Below, piece after piece: positions 12,801 to 26,200 of a DNA stretch of 64,000 bases. A program made the position numbers and the translations under genes. The notes under the pieces were generated by a model that did not search any database, was not told the DNA's origin, and worked only from the letters and a program-made list of their open reading frames with translations. This DNA is from Mansonella perstans (taxonomy: Eukaryota > Nematoda > Chromadorea > Rhabditida > Onchocercidae). The DNA lies in contig JBAMDO010000031.1 of the NCBI GenBank assembly GCA_037074765.1, positions 186,001-250,000 on the forward strand, in the 5' to 3' direction. Each line of letters opens with the position of its first letter. Position 1 is the stretch's first letter.

Positions 12801-14085
12801 CAACGGTTTGATCTATGGATTGTTGTGTTGGGTTGAATTGATTGTGTTTTGGATTAAATTTGTATGATTGGATTGAATTGAGGGAAAACCTCAAACTTCG
12901 GTAATTAAACCTTAACCTTTATTAGAAGAAGCGTGAGTTACGTAACAATTATATACAACGCATATTTAATGATAAAATTAATATAATAAAAATGGTGATA
13001 ATAAGAACAGAACCAGTGGTCGTTGATCGGAGTGGACTCAAAAATGGTAGTGGTGTGATGACTGATAGTTTAAGTAGTAAATGAGTATTGTAGGCGGAGA
13101 AAAGCTAGTCTTAATGAGCTGAGTTAAAAGAAACTGAAGATCATAAAAAAGCGAAATCCTTTGTAAAGACAAGCTTGGTTTAAAAAGCACAGTACATTGC
13201 ATGTAAGCATAATCATCAAACAAAGAATTTTATGACATAGTTACACAATGGCTTTGTTTAATAAGATATTGCTACAGTTGCCTCTTTGTTAGTTTATGGT
13301 AGGAAAGAGTTTTGACAGCTTATAATTGGATATGAGGTTAGACTACAACAAAGAGATAGGAAATAAATCTAAACATTACGAAATTAATTAGATTGCTCGT
13401 AAAGACATTAATATTTACTTTACAATTTGATTTATTGACCTATTGGAAGTTTCGCGTTATGAAATTCGCGACAATATCTTCTTTATTTTCAATCAAGTAA
13501 ACAAATTCAGCTTAATGATTTTCTGGAAAGTACTCAGGAAAAGCAAGAATTAGACTGGTTGCCACCCTCTTATAAATCAATGCCACGTGGAATTGATGGT
13601 CAACCGATGTTTTTCACTAAAGAAAATGTGACAGAAATTGATCCAGAAATGGCCAGAGGGGTGGAACTTTTCGAAAACTTAACGCATTCTCTTACGCCGA
13701 AGCAGGTTCGATTGTTTTTCTTATAAGTGTTCCTTTAATGATTTCCTACTTTTCCTAAATTTAGATTTCATAAATTCCCTGAAACAATAAAAAGCAGAAG
13801 GACAAAATCAAGATTTTCAGACAACTTTCTTGCTGAAAACTGCAATATTTTCTGGTCTCGAGTCTAGCATTTTTAGCAATAATATAAAATACTGCAGTTG
13901 ATGGATTTCAACACAACCGGATTCTCGATGATGACCCCGAAACAGTTGATGATGTTGTATGGCCCACAATCACCCGTAAACGACAGCAAAGCACTGGATT
14001 TTTTCCTTTCATTAAGTGAAGATGATATGCACCGCCATGTTCTTACTGATATCCGTAAAATGGCTCAGATGGATTCTTCGTTTAA
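9895..14085. repeat. Segmental duplication, right copy (B)
   Basis: This is the direct repeat of bases 1-3535, with the same orientation and gene content. Aligned introns are almost the same sequence, and splice sites and exon lengths are identical (265, 133, 231, 171 and 195 bases for exons 2-6). Differences are point changes, short indels and the solo LTR at 12755-13473. Strong similarity stops near the furin-like site in the last exon. Confidence 0.9.
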
Positions 14086-14641
14086 AATACGCGTGAAACG
14101 ACAAAACATACTTAAATTCAGTGCTTTTTCTCCCGCTATTTTTATGCCAGGCACGACACCATCTTTGCTGTCACCTACAGTATTTTCACCAATACTTTTT
14201 TCTCCATTAGTTTTCGGCGCTGCTTTATTGAGCCCAAGTGCATTCCTTCCTTTGCTGTTATCTCCAAATCTCATGAGTCCAACAATTTTGTCACCTACCG
14301 CATTTACTCCTGTTATGTTATCACCATTACTTCTAAATCCTTCAATTTTAAGTCCAGGTATTATGGTACCGTCTATTTCATCACCCGGCGCATTATCACC
14401 ATCAATTTTATCACCATCTGCACTTTCACCTGCTATAATGAGCCCATTTGCTCTGAGTCCTTCCATCTTTTCACCGTCGACACTTGGCGCTCTAATCGTA
14501 AGCCCATTTGTCTTGTCACCTGCTGTTTATTCACCATCTTTTATTTCTACAGTATTCTTTTCACCAAACGCATTCTCGCCGCCTTTTAACTCAAAAGGTA
14601 CAGCAGTCAATGTGTTGTTTTCACCGAGTTTTGGTAGCTGA
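11095..14641 (+). CDS. MLT-10-like moulting-cycle protein, copy B
   Basis: This is the paralogue of copy A, with the same seven-exon structure: 11095-11225, 11475-11739, 11901-12033, 12227-12457, 12564-12734, 13511-13705 and 13898-14641 (TGA). It belongs to the nematode DUF644/Moulting_cycle family, inferred to act in cuticle moulting. Exons 1-6 are nearly identical to copy A, while the LSP-repeat exon is strongly diverged in residues between the SP motifs. The furin-like site here is RVKR, against RRSRR in copy A. The repeat region again has spaced motifs (LLSPTVF, ILSPTAF, IMSPFAL, IFSPSTL). The fifth intron is enlarged from 52 to 776 bases by a solo LTR. All seven exons are open. The signal-peptide exon upstream was not resolved. 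Confidence 0.82.
12755..13473. mobile_element. Solo LTR in intron 5 of moulting copy B
   Basis: Copy A lacks this 719-base block at the same intron position, so the insertion is visible by comparison. It begins TGTCGTGAATTT and ends AAATTCGCGACA, giving TGT...ACA termini in short inverted repeats. It is flanked by ATTTC (12750-12754) and ATATC (13474-13478), a 5-base target duplication with one mismatch; the empty site in copy A reads ATATC. No coding region is present. This is the expected structure of a solo LTR left by recombination of an LTR retrotransposon. The terminal dinucleotides and 5-base duplication fit BEL/Pao or Gypsy; the exact family is unknown. Confidence 0.85.
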
Positions 14642-17600
14642 ATGTATTTGCAGACATCTTTGCAGTTTTGATATTTGTCACCTTTCCTTAACTTAAAAAA
14701 GAACATCAATTCTTATGCCTTTCGTTGTTTTGTTTCAAAATTCATGTTTGCTTCCATAAACTGTAAAATTTCTGCTTTGCTGATGTGATTTGATGAAACG
14801 ACCGAATGTGTGAAAAACCGAGAAATTTTGTAATAAATTAAAGCAATCAGAGTAATTGTATTTTATTTTAGCGAAATGTGTTTCATTATATTTCCTAGGT
14901 AAAGGATTCATCACATAAAAATAATCAAATCGGAACCTTACTGATGGATCCTTTATCTAATCTTATAAACTCTTCTTGCCTAAAAAATTAATCTTAAATT
15001 TAAAATTTTTAGGTACAAATATTCGACTATTAAATTGTACAAATCCTAGATTCATCTATTGTATGTAGCTTCTGGAATATTGCAAAAATCTTATATGCAG
15101 CTGTTTTTTTAAGTGCAACCCATATCCATTACATAAAATTTAATCTTCATATTATCATTAAAACAGGGTTTTACTCAGTTTTTCACAAGTAGCGCATATA
15201 AAAATTTTTCCTATACTGCAGAATCTTATCGTATACTGAAACTATTATTATTCATCTAACTCTCGAGCGTTCACTGTTAACTAACGTAACAATAAGTCTA
15301 CTGTTACTTATTTTACACTAAAAGTACCATTTTCTCATAGCAAACGAAAAAAAAAAAAACGTCGGTTCATTTTATTCCTAATCTTAATATGCAACCAGTG
15401 TTCAACAGAGAGTGCAAATCCACTTTTATTATTCAAATAGAAAACCTTTTGAGAGAGAGGAAAAAAAAAATACCTAGTGATGTTATAGTTTTTAGTTTGT
15501 TTTCGAAATGCGAAGAAATGAAAGCCTTTAAAATGCTTAAATCAGAAAGAAGCCAAAGTCAATCTTGAATGAGTGCTCAAGATGCGTTGCCTCTCAGGAC
15601 TCTCAGGCAGATCCCCAAAATTATAATTAAAATTTCGCACTAATCTTTTTCATGAATATGAAAAAAAAATTGAGTGCTGAAAGCAGATTATAATTAAAAA
15701 TTCTCGAATTAACGGGCATCAATGCAGTCAAATCTATGAAAATAAAAAAAAAATGGAAGCTGAAAAAAAGAAATGAGGAAAAAATTTTCACAATCTAATT
15801 GTAATTATTATATCTATTTTCAGTGCTATTCTATTTCATATATTCAATCGTTCTATTTCACAGAGCAAAAAATGCATTCATTTTGAAATTTGTTTCTAAG
15901 AAATATCAAAGTATAAGAGAATGGATTAGTCGTAATATTAGAAATAATTTTCATTGATTCTTACTTTTAATGCAAACCTTATTGAGCTACACAGTGCACA
16001 TTCTATTCAGCAGATAGTGCTTGCATAAATTATATCAACAATAAATCATTGCTGTTAGTTATGAGACTATTCGTTAGCTAGATATTTGAAATATGAAGAA
16101 AATCCGATTAATAAGAAAATTCTTGTAATTCCTTTTCCTATAATTTATTTTCATCACTTTCATGCATGCATAATAATGATCTTAGTAGCGCAATTATGTT
16201 ATTGTATATGGTATCTCTTAAATTATTGCATAGTTAGTAATTAAAATGACATGAAGGTGATGAAATATGTCGATATTTTATCTAATACTCAATGGAATTG
16301 GTAATGGGTTGCATGGGTATCTTCTGATTGGTTATAAATGAAAGAGCTTAAGCTATAAATAAATTGCTTTCGTGCATAACAGAGATAGGAAATCTTTGTT
16401 CATTACTTTAAACGTAACTACAAGCCTAGAATAGGTACCACTATGATCAATCTTATTATTAGCTTCTTCTATCTATCTTAAAGAAAGTATTTTCAAACAA
16501 TCAATTGAAAGATGAATTCTTGAGATGAGTTTGTTGAATGATGATTAAAAAGATAGAAGTAGTAGTGATGATAGAGAATTTGAATTCTATTAGTGAATGA
16601 AAAGTAGTTTGATTGTTATTTTCTAAATTCAGACAACCAAATTTTCCAAATTATTGCCGATGTTGACAGTTTACAATATATATTGCTCTGAATATAATGC
16701 AAACTCTGCTATGATGAATGATGTATTCTTGCTATCATCATATTCTTAAATGGAAAATTTTCCATTTTTCACATTGTGTATTTCTTCAGAACTAACGAAT
16801 GGCACATGAAATCTTTTTACTTAAAAGTGAAAAGATAAAAAAAAAATTTTTTTTTTTAATTCGAATACTTAAATTTTTTTTTATGTTAATAACTTTTTAT
16901 GTTAATTATTACTTTGTAATGCATTTTCTTTTTTCTGTTATTTAGAATATTTTCAAAACACCGAATATTGTTTCACTAATTTGCTGCAAGAAAATTATGA
17001 TTTTATATTTTCAAATCATATACACTGGACTTAAAATCTAATTTTCATCCTCCAAAGATTTCTTTAATTAATTCAGAAGTTATTTATCTTGAATGCTTAA
17101 TTTTTTTTCTCAACTAATTTTTAAAACCTTTTATATCATAACTAAATATTTTTTCAATTGAATTAAAAATTCCTAAGTCAATAAATAATTCTGAACTCAA
17201 CCCTTTCAATGCAAATAGATGTATAGCTAAATATATAAAGTTAAACTTTAATAATTAAACACAATTATTTCATATATATATATATATATATAAAGGGTCT
17301 TTATGCACTATCAGTTCACCGCAAACAATCTACTCATATTTGATCAATTCAACAGATTAAATTTCACCACTGAAAATTCCTTAAGAACAAATACTCAATC
17401 ATCATCATTCTCATATTATCAATAATGAATGATTTTAAACTCGTTCATTGAAAATATATGTCAACATTTGGGGTACTTTACTGAAGTTTCTCTCCAAACT
17501 TTCTTTCAATTCCGAGCTCGAATAATTAATTGAACTAATCAAATATCACAACTGTGTATTTATTCATAGCAAAAAATTGCATTTCATGCTTTCATTTATT

Positions 17601-18259
17601 TTTCATTTAATATTTGAAATTCAAAGAATACTGAGAAAAACTATTCGAACTAAAGCTATTTGAAATAAATGTTAAAAAAATATTAAATATTAACTGTTTT
17701 TATTATTATAGTTCATTTATTATTCAATTCTCAAATATCTCTGCATGACCATTAAACGGTTACCTTATCTCATACCGTAACTGTGTTTGCATGTTACTAG
17801 TTGCTTATACTGTAACTGTGTTTTTTTTCACATGTTGAAAATTTATTCTCAAATCAAATTGAAATTTGAAAAAGTTTACAATTATTAGGATGAAGTTAAA
17901 CATTCTTATTTTGAGACAACTCACAGTAGACCAATATTATTTCGAAATTATACAATAGAATATAATATCATAATATTACAAATAATACTTCTTTGTATAT
18001 ATTTGCAGCATAACAAAAATTACATATCACTTTAAAGTAAATTAAGTAAAAGAAGAAATCGCTCACCTTCTTCATATGACTTTATGAGTAGATTAAATTG
18101 ATAACGACACGTCAAAGTGTATGCTTAGCAGCTCATTCAAAATGAAAAAAAGGTGTTAATATTCAATAATTGTCTGATAACGATGTATTGTTATTTATTA
18201 TATGCAAGATGATTTTATAAGCAAAAAATATCGCTTCATTTTTAATCATTTAAATAAAA

Positions 18260-18535
18260 TTTTGAATTGTTAAAAACCATTTTGATTGAATAAAATTGTA
18301 AATTGCTAAAATCATTGCTGGAAAAAAATTGTGAGTTCTTAAAGTACAACTGATTGAATAAAATTGTGAATTATTAAAATCCACTGTTTGAATAAAATTA
18401 TAAATTGTTAAAATCCATTGCTTGAATAAAATGGTTAAATTGTTAAAATCCTCTGATTGAATAAAATTATAAATTGTTAAAATCCATTGATTGAATAGAA
18501 TTGTAAATTGTTAAAATCCATTGATTGAAAATCCT
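18260..18535. repeat. Minisatellite, unit about 34 bases
   Basis: About seven to eight imperfect copies of a unit close to ttgaataaaattgtaaattg followed by ttaaaatccattga. Copies vary by substitutions and small deletions, so the array is moderately old. No coding potential. Confidence 0.85.
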
Positions 18536-20520
18536 TTCCCGCACTTCAGAGTGCAGCACATTTAGTGTATTCTTTTTAATATTTTTCGAAAAGGAATTCC
18601 CATTCATAGGCCTGCAGTTCTACGATTAAACTTTTAACCGAGTATTATGCTACATGGCTACTTCTAAAGTTTTACAGCATGATTTTCAGGATTTTTGAAG
18701 AGCAAAGCAAAAGCCCATCTTAAAGTTGCTACATTAGTAATTTTCTTTTATCTCAATAAGCATTTCAGTTTTAATTAATAAAATTTTATTCTCAAAGTGA
18801 GAGAAATTTAATAGCAAGAAAAGAATAAATTAATTTTTCCTCTTAATAAATTAATTTTTCCTCTTAATTTCCGCAACATTTCTCATTAGCTGGCATATTA
18901 ATGAGTAAAAGAGCATAATCAATATTCTTATACTAAATCTGATTTACAAAATTAGAACCTCAAAACATACTCTCTTAATGAATGAATCCTTTTCTCTAAT
19001 TTTGTTGATTGCATAACATCAGAGGATATGTTTTATAAAATAATTCAAAATTTTTTCAAGCAGCTTCGTATGAGACAATGAAATTAGTAACTTTTTATAA
19101 TTTGCTAAGTTGTCAGAAAAATTTGGTTTGCATTCCTCTTTTGTCGACTTACTTTAAACTAAATTATTTGTCATCAAATTCTTTTTGCCAAAAAATCTTT
19201 TAAATAATCTTCAAAAGTAGAAATAAGTTTATCATTTATTCAAAAGATTTGCAAATAAGAAAGATATTTCTTTCTGGCTTTTCAATATGTTCTAGAAAAT
19301 CCGGAAATTTTATACTTCTTCTTATTGTTTTTAATTTCAAGAATCGCATTAGCACAATGTGCACAAGTATTGTGCATAGATTATTAAATGGATTTGACGG
19401 TTTTTAAGACTTCTTTATTAGTTTGAAATCTCAATTTTTAAATTGTTCGTTAATGTATTTAAAGTTTTTCCGTTTTATGCTTCATTTTTTAAAGGAATAA
19501 ATATCTTGCACTTACAACACAGCGATATTTGATTGTTCAGTTCATGATATTATTAAGCGAAATGTATAACGTAAAAAGTTAACTCCATCTGGTTCTAAAA
19601 TCTTAATTCTAGAATATACTCTCAGCCAGTTTTCTGATTATTTGAAAGTAATCGTTAAACTGGACAAAAAAGAACTGTAATGTAAAATTGTAATTACTAG
19701 CAATATTAGGATTAATTTCTAAATGCTTGACATATGAAAAAAACAGTAAGATAGGCAGACACATACAAATTTGTAGCTCACAAATTTAGTAGGAAGTTGA
19801 AATAAATTGAACTTGAAACTACTGACTTTTAATTAAGACAAATAGAAATTAGTATTTTGGTAAGTAGCATAATGTTATTGAAAAACACTAAGTGTTTAGT
19901 GCCATAATTTTTAAGCATTAACCTAAAGTAGCTTTAGGGAAAAACTTGCCTAAGAAAAGTCATGATATGTCGTCATGCCTTGTATTTAGATTCGTCCCTG
20001 AAGGACAGATTTGGAATTAACCGCTAATAATGAGAGTGAAAGGAGATGGCAGACCTTCAATTCGAGGGGTGCTGCTTTAATTTATCTGAACCTACCAGCA
20101 AATAAAATAACCGGACATTCCGGTTATTATTTACAATTTTTTTCACTGCATTGACTTCTGCTTATCAGAATGATCTTTGTAGCTTATCTTCTTTATTTTA
20201 ACTTATTTCACTGAAATGGTGATTTCTAAGTTAATGAAAGAGACATTTATGCTAAAAATGTATTTGGCAGTATTACTGCTGCGCCATTAATGATCATATT
20301 TTTTTTAAAATTAAGCTTTTAGAGTTATAAAACAATTTTTTTGCTAATTGGAATGATAGACAAGAGCAGATTCTTGAATTGGAATATTAAATAAATGTTA
20401 TCAGATGATTGGTTTTTGCAGAGAATTTCAGAACGCTGGATATATACATAAAACATATTTAGACATTATTAGGTAGCCAACAATCCATGAAACTTCATCC
20501 TTTTTACTCTTCACAACAAT

Positions 20521-20720
20521 CTGTAAATTGTTTATTTAATAAATATTGATTAATTATTAAATTATTAAATTGTTCATTAAATTACTAATAAATAAATTGT
20601 GTTACTATTAAATGAGCTGAATAATTTATTTGACTGATTAAATTATTAATTAAACTGTTTAAGTAAAGTGTTCAGCCCATTTAATTATTAAATAAATTGT
20701 TAATTAAATAATCCAAATAA
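20521..20720. repeat. Degenerate TTAATTATTAAA-type repeat block
   Basis: The block is built from short permutations of taaattattaaattgtt, with self-complementary stretches such as aataaattgttaattaaata. It is very low complexity and could form cruciforms. No gene is seen. Confidence 0.7.
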
Positions 20721-20763
20721 ATTATTCAATTCATCTAGCGAATATTAGTTGTTTGTCATCTTT

Positions 20764-20797
<34 letters not shown>

Positions 20798-21659
20798 GAT
20801 TAATGAAAAATGAAAGGACGAATTTTTCGCTCTAAAGATCTATAGATTTTTTTTTTAGTTCATTATTACACTTCAAGATTTTCAGTAAAATTTCAATTTA
20901 TCAAAATTTGAAAAACTGGAAGACAGTAACTCCAAGAATTCATGCTCTTTCCTATGACGCACATTTCAATATTTTTGTAGTTTTCAATAATGCCTTATTT
21001 TGAACTCATTTCTAGATTTGATTTCATCTTTATGCAAACTGTCTGAATATATTTCTTTGCGGATCCAAATAGTTAATCAGAACGCCACTTGAAGGCTTTT
21101 CTGATCACTAAAGCAAAAGGAAATTCCACTAATTTTGTTACCAATCGCTATGGCTCCGAAAAACTCAACCATTCAGTGTAAGAGCAGCAATTACACTAAT
21201 ATATCACATGAAGGAAACAAAGCGAAAGAAGGATACTTTTTATTTTCTTTTAATTAATATAAATAATTTTGCTGATTTGTTTTGATTAGTTTAGGTTTTT
21301 CTTTCTTTTTTAAAAAATTAAAGTATCTTTTTTTCCAAAATAAAAGAAGCACTTATGGGTAAACAAATAGCCTGCATTTCATTTTACAATTTAAATTAGT
21401 ATGAACAAAATTAAAAGTAATAAAATTTCTCACATTATGGATTAAATCAATTTTTTTTTCTAGCAATAATTGAATTATTAGGAGAAAGGTCGCAGACGAA
21501 TTAATTAAATTAGGCAAGATAACTCTGGGAATAGGGAGTTGCGATACAAATTCAATTGTGAAAAATTTTGCAATTTTAAATTTAGATTTTAGGTATTGTC
21601 AGTTGTTTTATTTTCAGTCATATGTTAATCTCATTGTTTGTTATTTCAAATAGATCAAA

Positions 21660-21843
21660 AAAATCAATCACATTCGACAACAGAAAAGAGGATTCAATAA
21701 CATTCGATAACAAAAAAGAGGATTCAATAACATTCGACAACAGAAAAGAGGATCCAATAACATTCGACAACAGAAAAGAAGATTCAATAACATTCGACAA
21801 CAGAAAAGAGGATTCAATAACATTCGACAATAGAAAAGAGAAT
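21660..21843. repeat. 30-base minisatellite, six copies
   Basis: Six units of gattcaataacattcgacaa cagaaaagag, with few differences between them. Because the unit is a multiple of three and lacks stops, several frames stay open on both strands (plus-strand translation repeats DSITFDNRKE). There is no splice or family support for coding. The surrounding sequence is AT-rich desert. Confidence 0.92.
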
Positions 21844-23237
21844 AATTGAAGTGTTGTATATTTTCACGCATGTATGGCAAATAATTAATTCTGTGGTATG
21901 GGAAGAAGTTATTTTAAGAACAAAAAAAAGAGGAATTTAGGCAGTATTTGAGCTCAGAAAATTTTCTTGCTAGTTGCTCTATTCATTTACTTCTTAAAAA
22001 AAGCGATAGACCCTAAATATTTCATCTCAATAGCATTTGCAGATCATCTCAGTTGTTGATTTCAATTTCACACTTGTCAAAAATTTACTTTTTGTAAAAC
22101 TTGAAACTTGTACTTACTTGATGAGGAATTAGCAATTGCACTACGATATCGCCGGTTTTTTCTTGTTGAAAGCTAAACAAAAGTGTTTTGATTTCTTGTC
22201 TTTTGAGTAGTAAAATTTTACGTAAACTGGCAAATATTTTAAAAGCTACTTGTTTTTGTTTTTGTTTTTTTTTTTCGTGTGTTTTTAAATTGATAAATTA
22301 AATTTTCGCGTTTATAAATAAAAAGGGAAAAAAGGATTAAATAATACAATGTTTATAAAAAAATTATTTTATTTAAAATTTAACGTTTTCATCATCAATG
22401 GATTTCTTTTAGATCTGCTTTACATATAATTAGCGACTGATAAAACTCCATTTGAGAATCATGAAGTTTTATGCTGTAAAATTGTGCCAAAATTTCATAG
22501 TTATTAGTTATAGATGTCATTTATGCCAATTCTATTTTTTCTTTTTTTCTCTCACTATCCTATAAGTGGCCTTCAGCATATTCCAATAATGGATAAATAT
22601 TATTGCACGCCATAATATAGAGGAATTAAAGGTCTTATTACTATTCGATATTTGCTTAAATTTACAGTCATATATCAGACAGGTTATATAATTAGGCTAT
22701 GAAACGTACAGTGCGGGTATAATTATATATTTGTTTTAATTTACTTTTTTATGAATGTTTTTCTCGAATTTCATAAAACAAATAAAAGTGGAATATTGCA
22801 TTTTTAAATAAATAATTTATTTGATGTGTTTTGTGCTTGAACAGCTTCCATTATCCTATTCATTGATTTTACATTTATTCGTTCTTCATATGAATTCAGT
22901 TATTGCGTTGTAGCAACGAAAAGCATTGAGAAATAATTTTAGGATAGAATTAATTACACATTGTGTTCTCCTGCTAATTGCACATTATGTATCCCTCTCC
23001 GATCTCCAATTAAAGTTTAATTAAAAATATGTGCTGTTCATTTCTTACGACTATTTTCACTTATATATATATATATATATATCAGCCATTAATCAAACGT
23101 AAAACAAAACCAGCTGATTCGTTTGTTCTTTTTTTTTGTGATATTTTGATATTTTTAATTTAATGATTTCATGTTTACCATTTTGTGAGGGCAATTTTTT
23201 TCAGCGCGAAATTTTACATACGGCAATATTAATTTAA

Positions 23238-26200
23238 ATGCTAAGAGCGATTGAAGCGAGGAGGAATTCCAACTTTATCACAACCAAAATACAATTGTTC
23301 TGTACCGGTTCTACTATTAATTATCTTTTATGGATCATTGCCATAGTTTTATCATTAATTAATCCTGTACAGGCATATCCTAATCGCACAGAAACAGATG
23401 ATATCAGTAACTGTGTTGACGGTATGATTATACCTATTTGGTAAGTTTCATTTTTTCCTCAAAGTATAACTTATTTTTAAAACCGTCAATTAGTTCAGAT
23501 GAGATTGCGCACAAGGTTGAAAAATTCAATTAAATCGCTGTATTCATTACAACCTATCATATGAAAAGTCATCATTGATTCGTCTGATGGTATCTATAGT
23601 AATCTGATTTATAAATTCAATATAGCAATATTGAAAAAAAAAAAAAAAACTTCTTCTTTGGTATTGATATATGTAGTGCAAAGCCATTTTGTTGCTATTT
23701 TTTGGAAAAATAAATAACAGAAATTTGATAAGTACTTGTGAAAATAGAAACAATGATACCAAAAATAAAAGAAGAAATTTTTCAGGCTCTTCTATCATTC
23801 TAGGCCTATTTATCAGCTGACGTTTTAGTAATAGCAGTAATGGAAAATTCTAAATGAGAATTAAAATAAAATTAGTAATCAAAAAGAAAGAAAATAATTT
23901 TGCAGGCGACCGTATCTTCATCTAAACATTGGCGATCGTGTATTTCGTGGTATAACATTCTTTTTCATTATTGCTTACATATTTCTAGGTGTATCTATCG
24001 TCGCCGATCGTTTCATGTCATCTATTGAAGTTATAACTAGGTGAGCGACAATTTTTAAAATTGAACTGTGCATTGGAACATAATGTCTTTCTCAAAAAAA
24101 TATTGCAGGAAAAATTTTCAACCAAGTGGTTTTTGTCCAGCAAATAAGGAAAAAAATTTTTTTGAAGTTATTTTTTTGAATTTGCAACGACTAAACAAAA
24201 TTCATTGCGTATCTGTTAAAATTTAGCATGGAGAGGACAGTACACATAAAAAGACCTGGTATAGAACCATTGGAATTAAAAGTGAGAATATGGAACGATA
24301 CAGTTAGCAATCTAACCTTGATGGCACTTGGTTAGTAACTGAACTAGATTTGCTAACAGTTTTTATTTTTCCCAAATCTAATTTTTAAAATAAATCATTT
24401 TAACAATATCTTTAAAAAAAAAAAAAAAAAATGAAATTTTAGTCTCTCCTTGAAATTATTAATAGAAGAAATATTTATTTCGAATTGAAGAACAATTTCA
24501 ATCTGAATTTTTTACGACACTATTTATTGAATTATAAAATATCAGTAAATTCACTGCTAAACTTGAAGAGAGGAACAGAAATAAACTTAAATAGTTTAAT
24601 TGAATCAAGTTAAAGGTCCTTAAATTCAGAATAAAATGTGTAGAAAAGATAAAACTTTATTTGTTTGGAGTATTGGTAAATTAATAAAAGTGGCATACCG
24701 GTGATTTATTTGTTTAGCTGTCGAGAATATAAAATAACTCCATCTGAAAAACACCGAAAAAATTCTCACTGCCCGTTTGTTGTTATAACTTCGAGAAAGT
24801 TTAAATTAACTGCTATTTTTATACTGGATAACTGAAAACCTCTCCCACTTGAAATTAAAATTGAAAGTTTAAAAAATATCAATGATTTGGTTGCAATTAG
24901 TTAGTTTCAAGAAAAGTAAGATTCATTGATTTCGCAAATGTTAAAATTTTTAACCTTCAATTTCAGTTACATAAGAATTTTTATTTCTTTTTTTTTTTTG
25001 CATTAACTCGTTTTGTTTTTCGTCTTTTTAGCATTCCAACAAGACTTTCGTCAATTGCTGATATTTAATTTCGGATGGGAATTCAAATTCTTAAATGAAA
25101 TTAATGAGAGAATGGGAGTTCCAAAAATAAAAAAAAAGCTTGAATTCTTCACATCGCTCTTCGATGTGTTCGAAAAAAAATTTTTTTTTATTGCAATTTG
25201 CAACAAACTTTTATTTCAGGTTCATCTGCACCTGAAATTCTACTATCAATAATCGAGGTAATTAATCAGGAAAAGTTTTATCTCATACTCTAAGAAAGAA
25301 TAAAATCGATTTGATGAGAAAATAAAACAAAAAAAAGCTTTTAATTGCTTGTCTTCCATTTACATTTCTTATTTAAGATTTATGAAAAATTCAAAAATAA
25401 AAAATAAATTTGTTCAATTGTTATTAGCAATACTAGAATGATTATGATTTCAGAATCGATTGACGCTCATTGCAGGTGAATTGTGGATGCTTTTTTTTGG
25501 ATTCCTTGTGCAAAATTTATAAATTTTACAAAAATATCATTTTAGGTGATAGGGAAAGGATTTCAAGCAGGTGATTTGGGACCAAATACCATTGTTGGCT
25601 CAGCAGCATTTAATTTGTTTATGATCATTGCCATATGTGTAATGGCTGTGCCAAATGGTGAAGTTCGACGCCAGAAAAATTTAGATGTATTTTGTGTCAC
25701 CGCAGCTTGGTACAACTTCTTTGATCATCCAGCGAATTTAAAGCTATCGATAAAATCGTTTGAAATCAAACATGCTCACGATATGCTTCATTGAAAATGA
25801 TCGTTCAAAAAACTTTTGTGATTTATAATTTATTTTTTAGGTCTTTGTTTGCATATATTTGGATGTATTTAATTTTATCAATATTTTCGCCAGGTATTAT
25901 TGAAATATGGGAAGGTTTTTTAACATTTCTATTCTTTCCGATTACAGTAATAACTGCTTATATAACTGATACCAAAATCATACAGGTTAGTCTTTTGCAG
26001 CCTAATTTTTAAATTAATTAATGATTGTTTTAAAGTACAAGTTTCGATGAATTCGGAGCAAAATTAAGTAAATTTGAATTTTTTTTTTATATTTCTAAAT
26101 TTAGAAGCGCTTAAAATCATATCGTTACCGAAGAACATCACATGGAATTGTTGCAAGAGCAGGAGAAGAAATGGAAACTCTGGAAGAAAATGGTTATCTA

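Larger units (their letters stand above)
14642..23237. other. Gene-poor AT-rich region of 8.6 kb
   Basis: No exon chain with matching splice phases was found on either strand. The region holds poly-A/T tracts, an (AT)n run at about 17274-17291 and another at about 23061-23081, a long T run at about 20766-20792, and the tandem repeats listed separately. It may contain the promoter and 5' UTR of the exchanger gene near its right end. Short conserved RNA genes cannot be excluded by eye. Confidence 0.6.

Noticed and set aside
14065..14466. 133-codon antisense frame in copy B
   Set aside because: Same cause: periodic proline/serine codons keep the opposite strand free of stops.
21660..21843. CRISPR-like array
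   Set aside because: Units are contiguous with no unique spacers, in a eukaryotic context; it is an ordinary minisatellite.
21618..21880. Three overlapping 70-75 codon frames
   Set aside because: They are generated by the 30-base minisatellite, whose length is a multiple of three.
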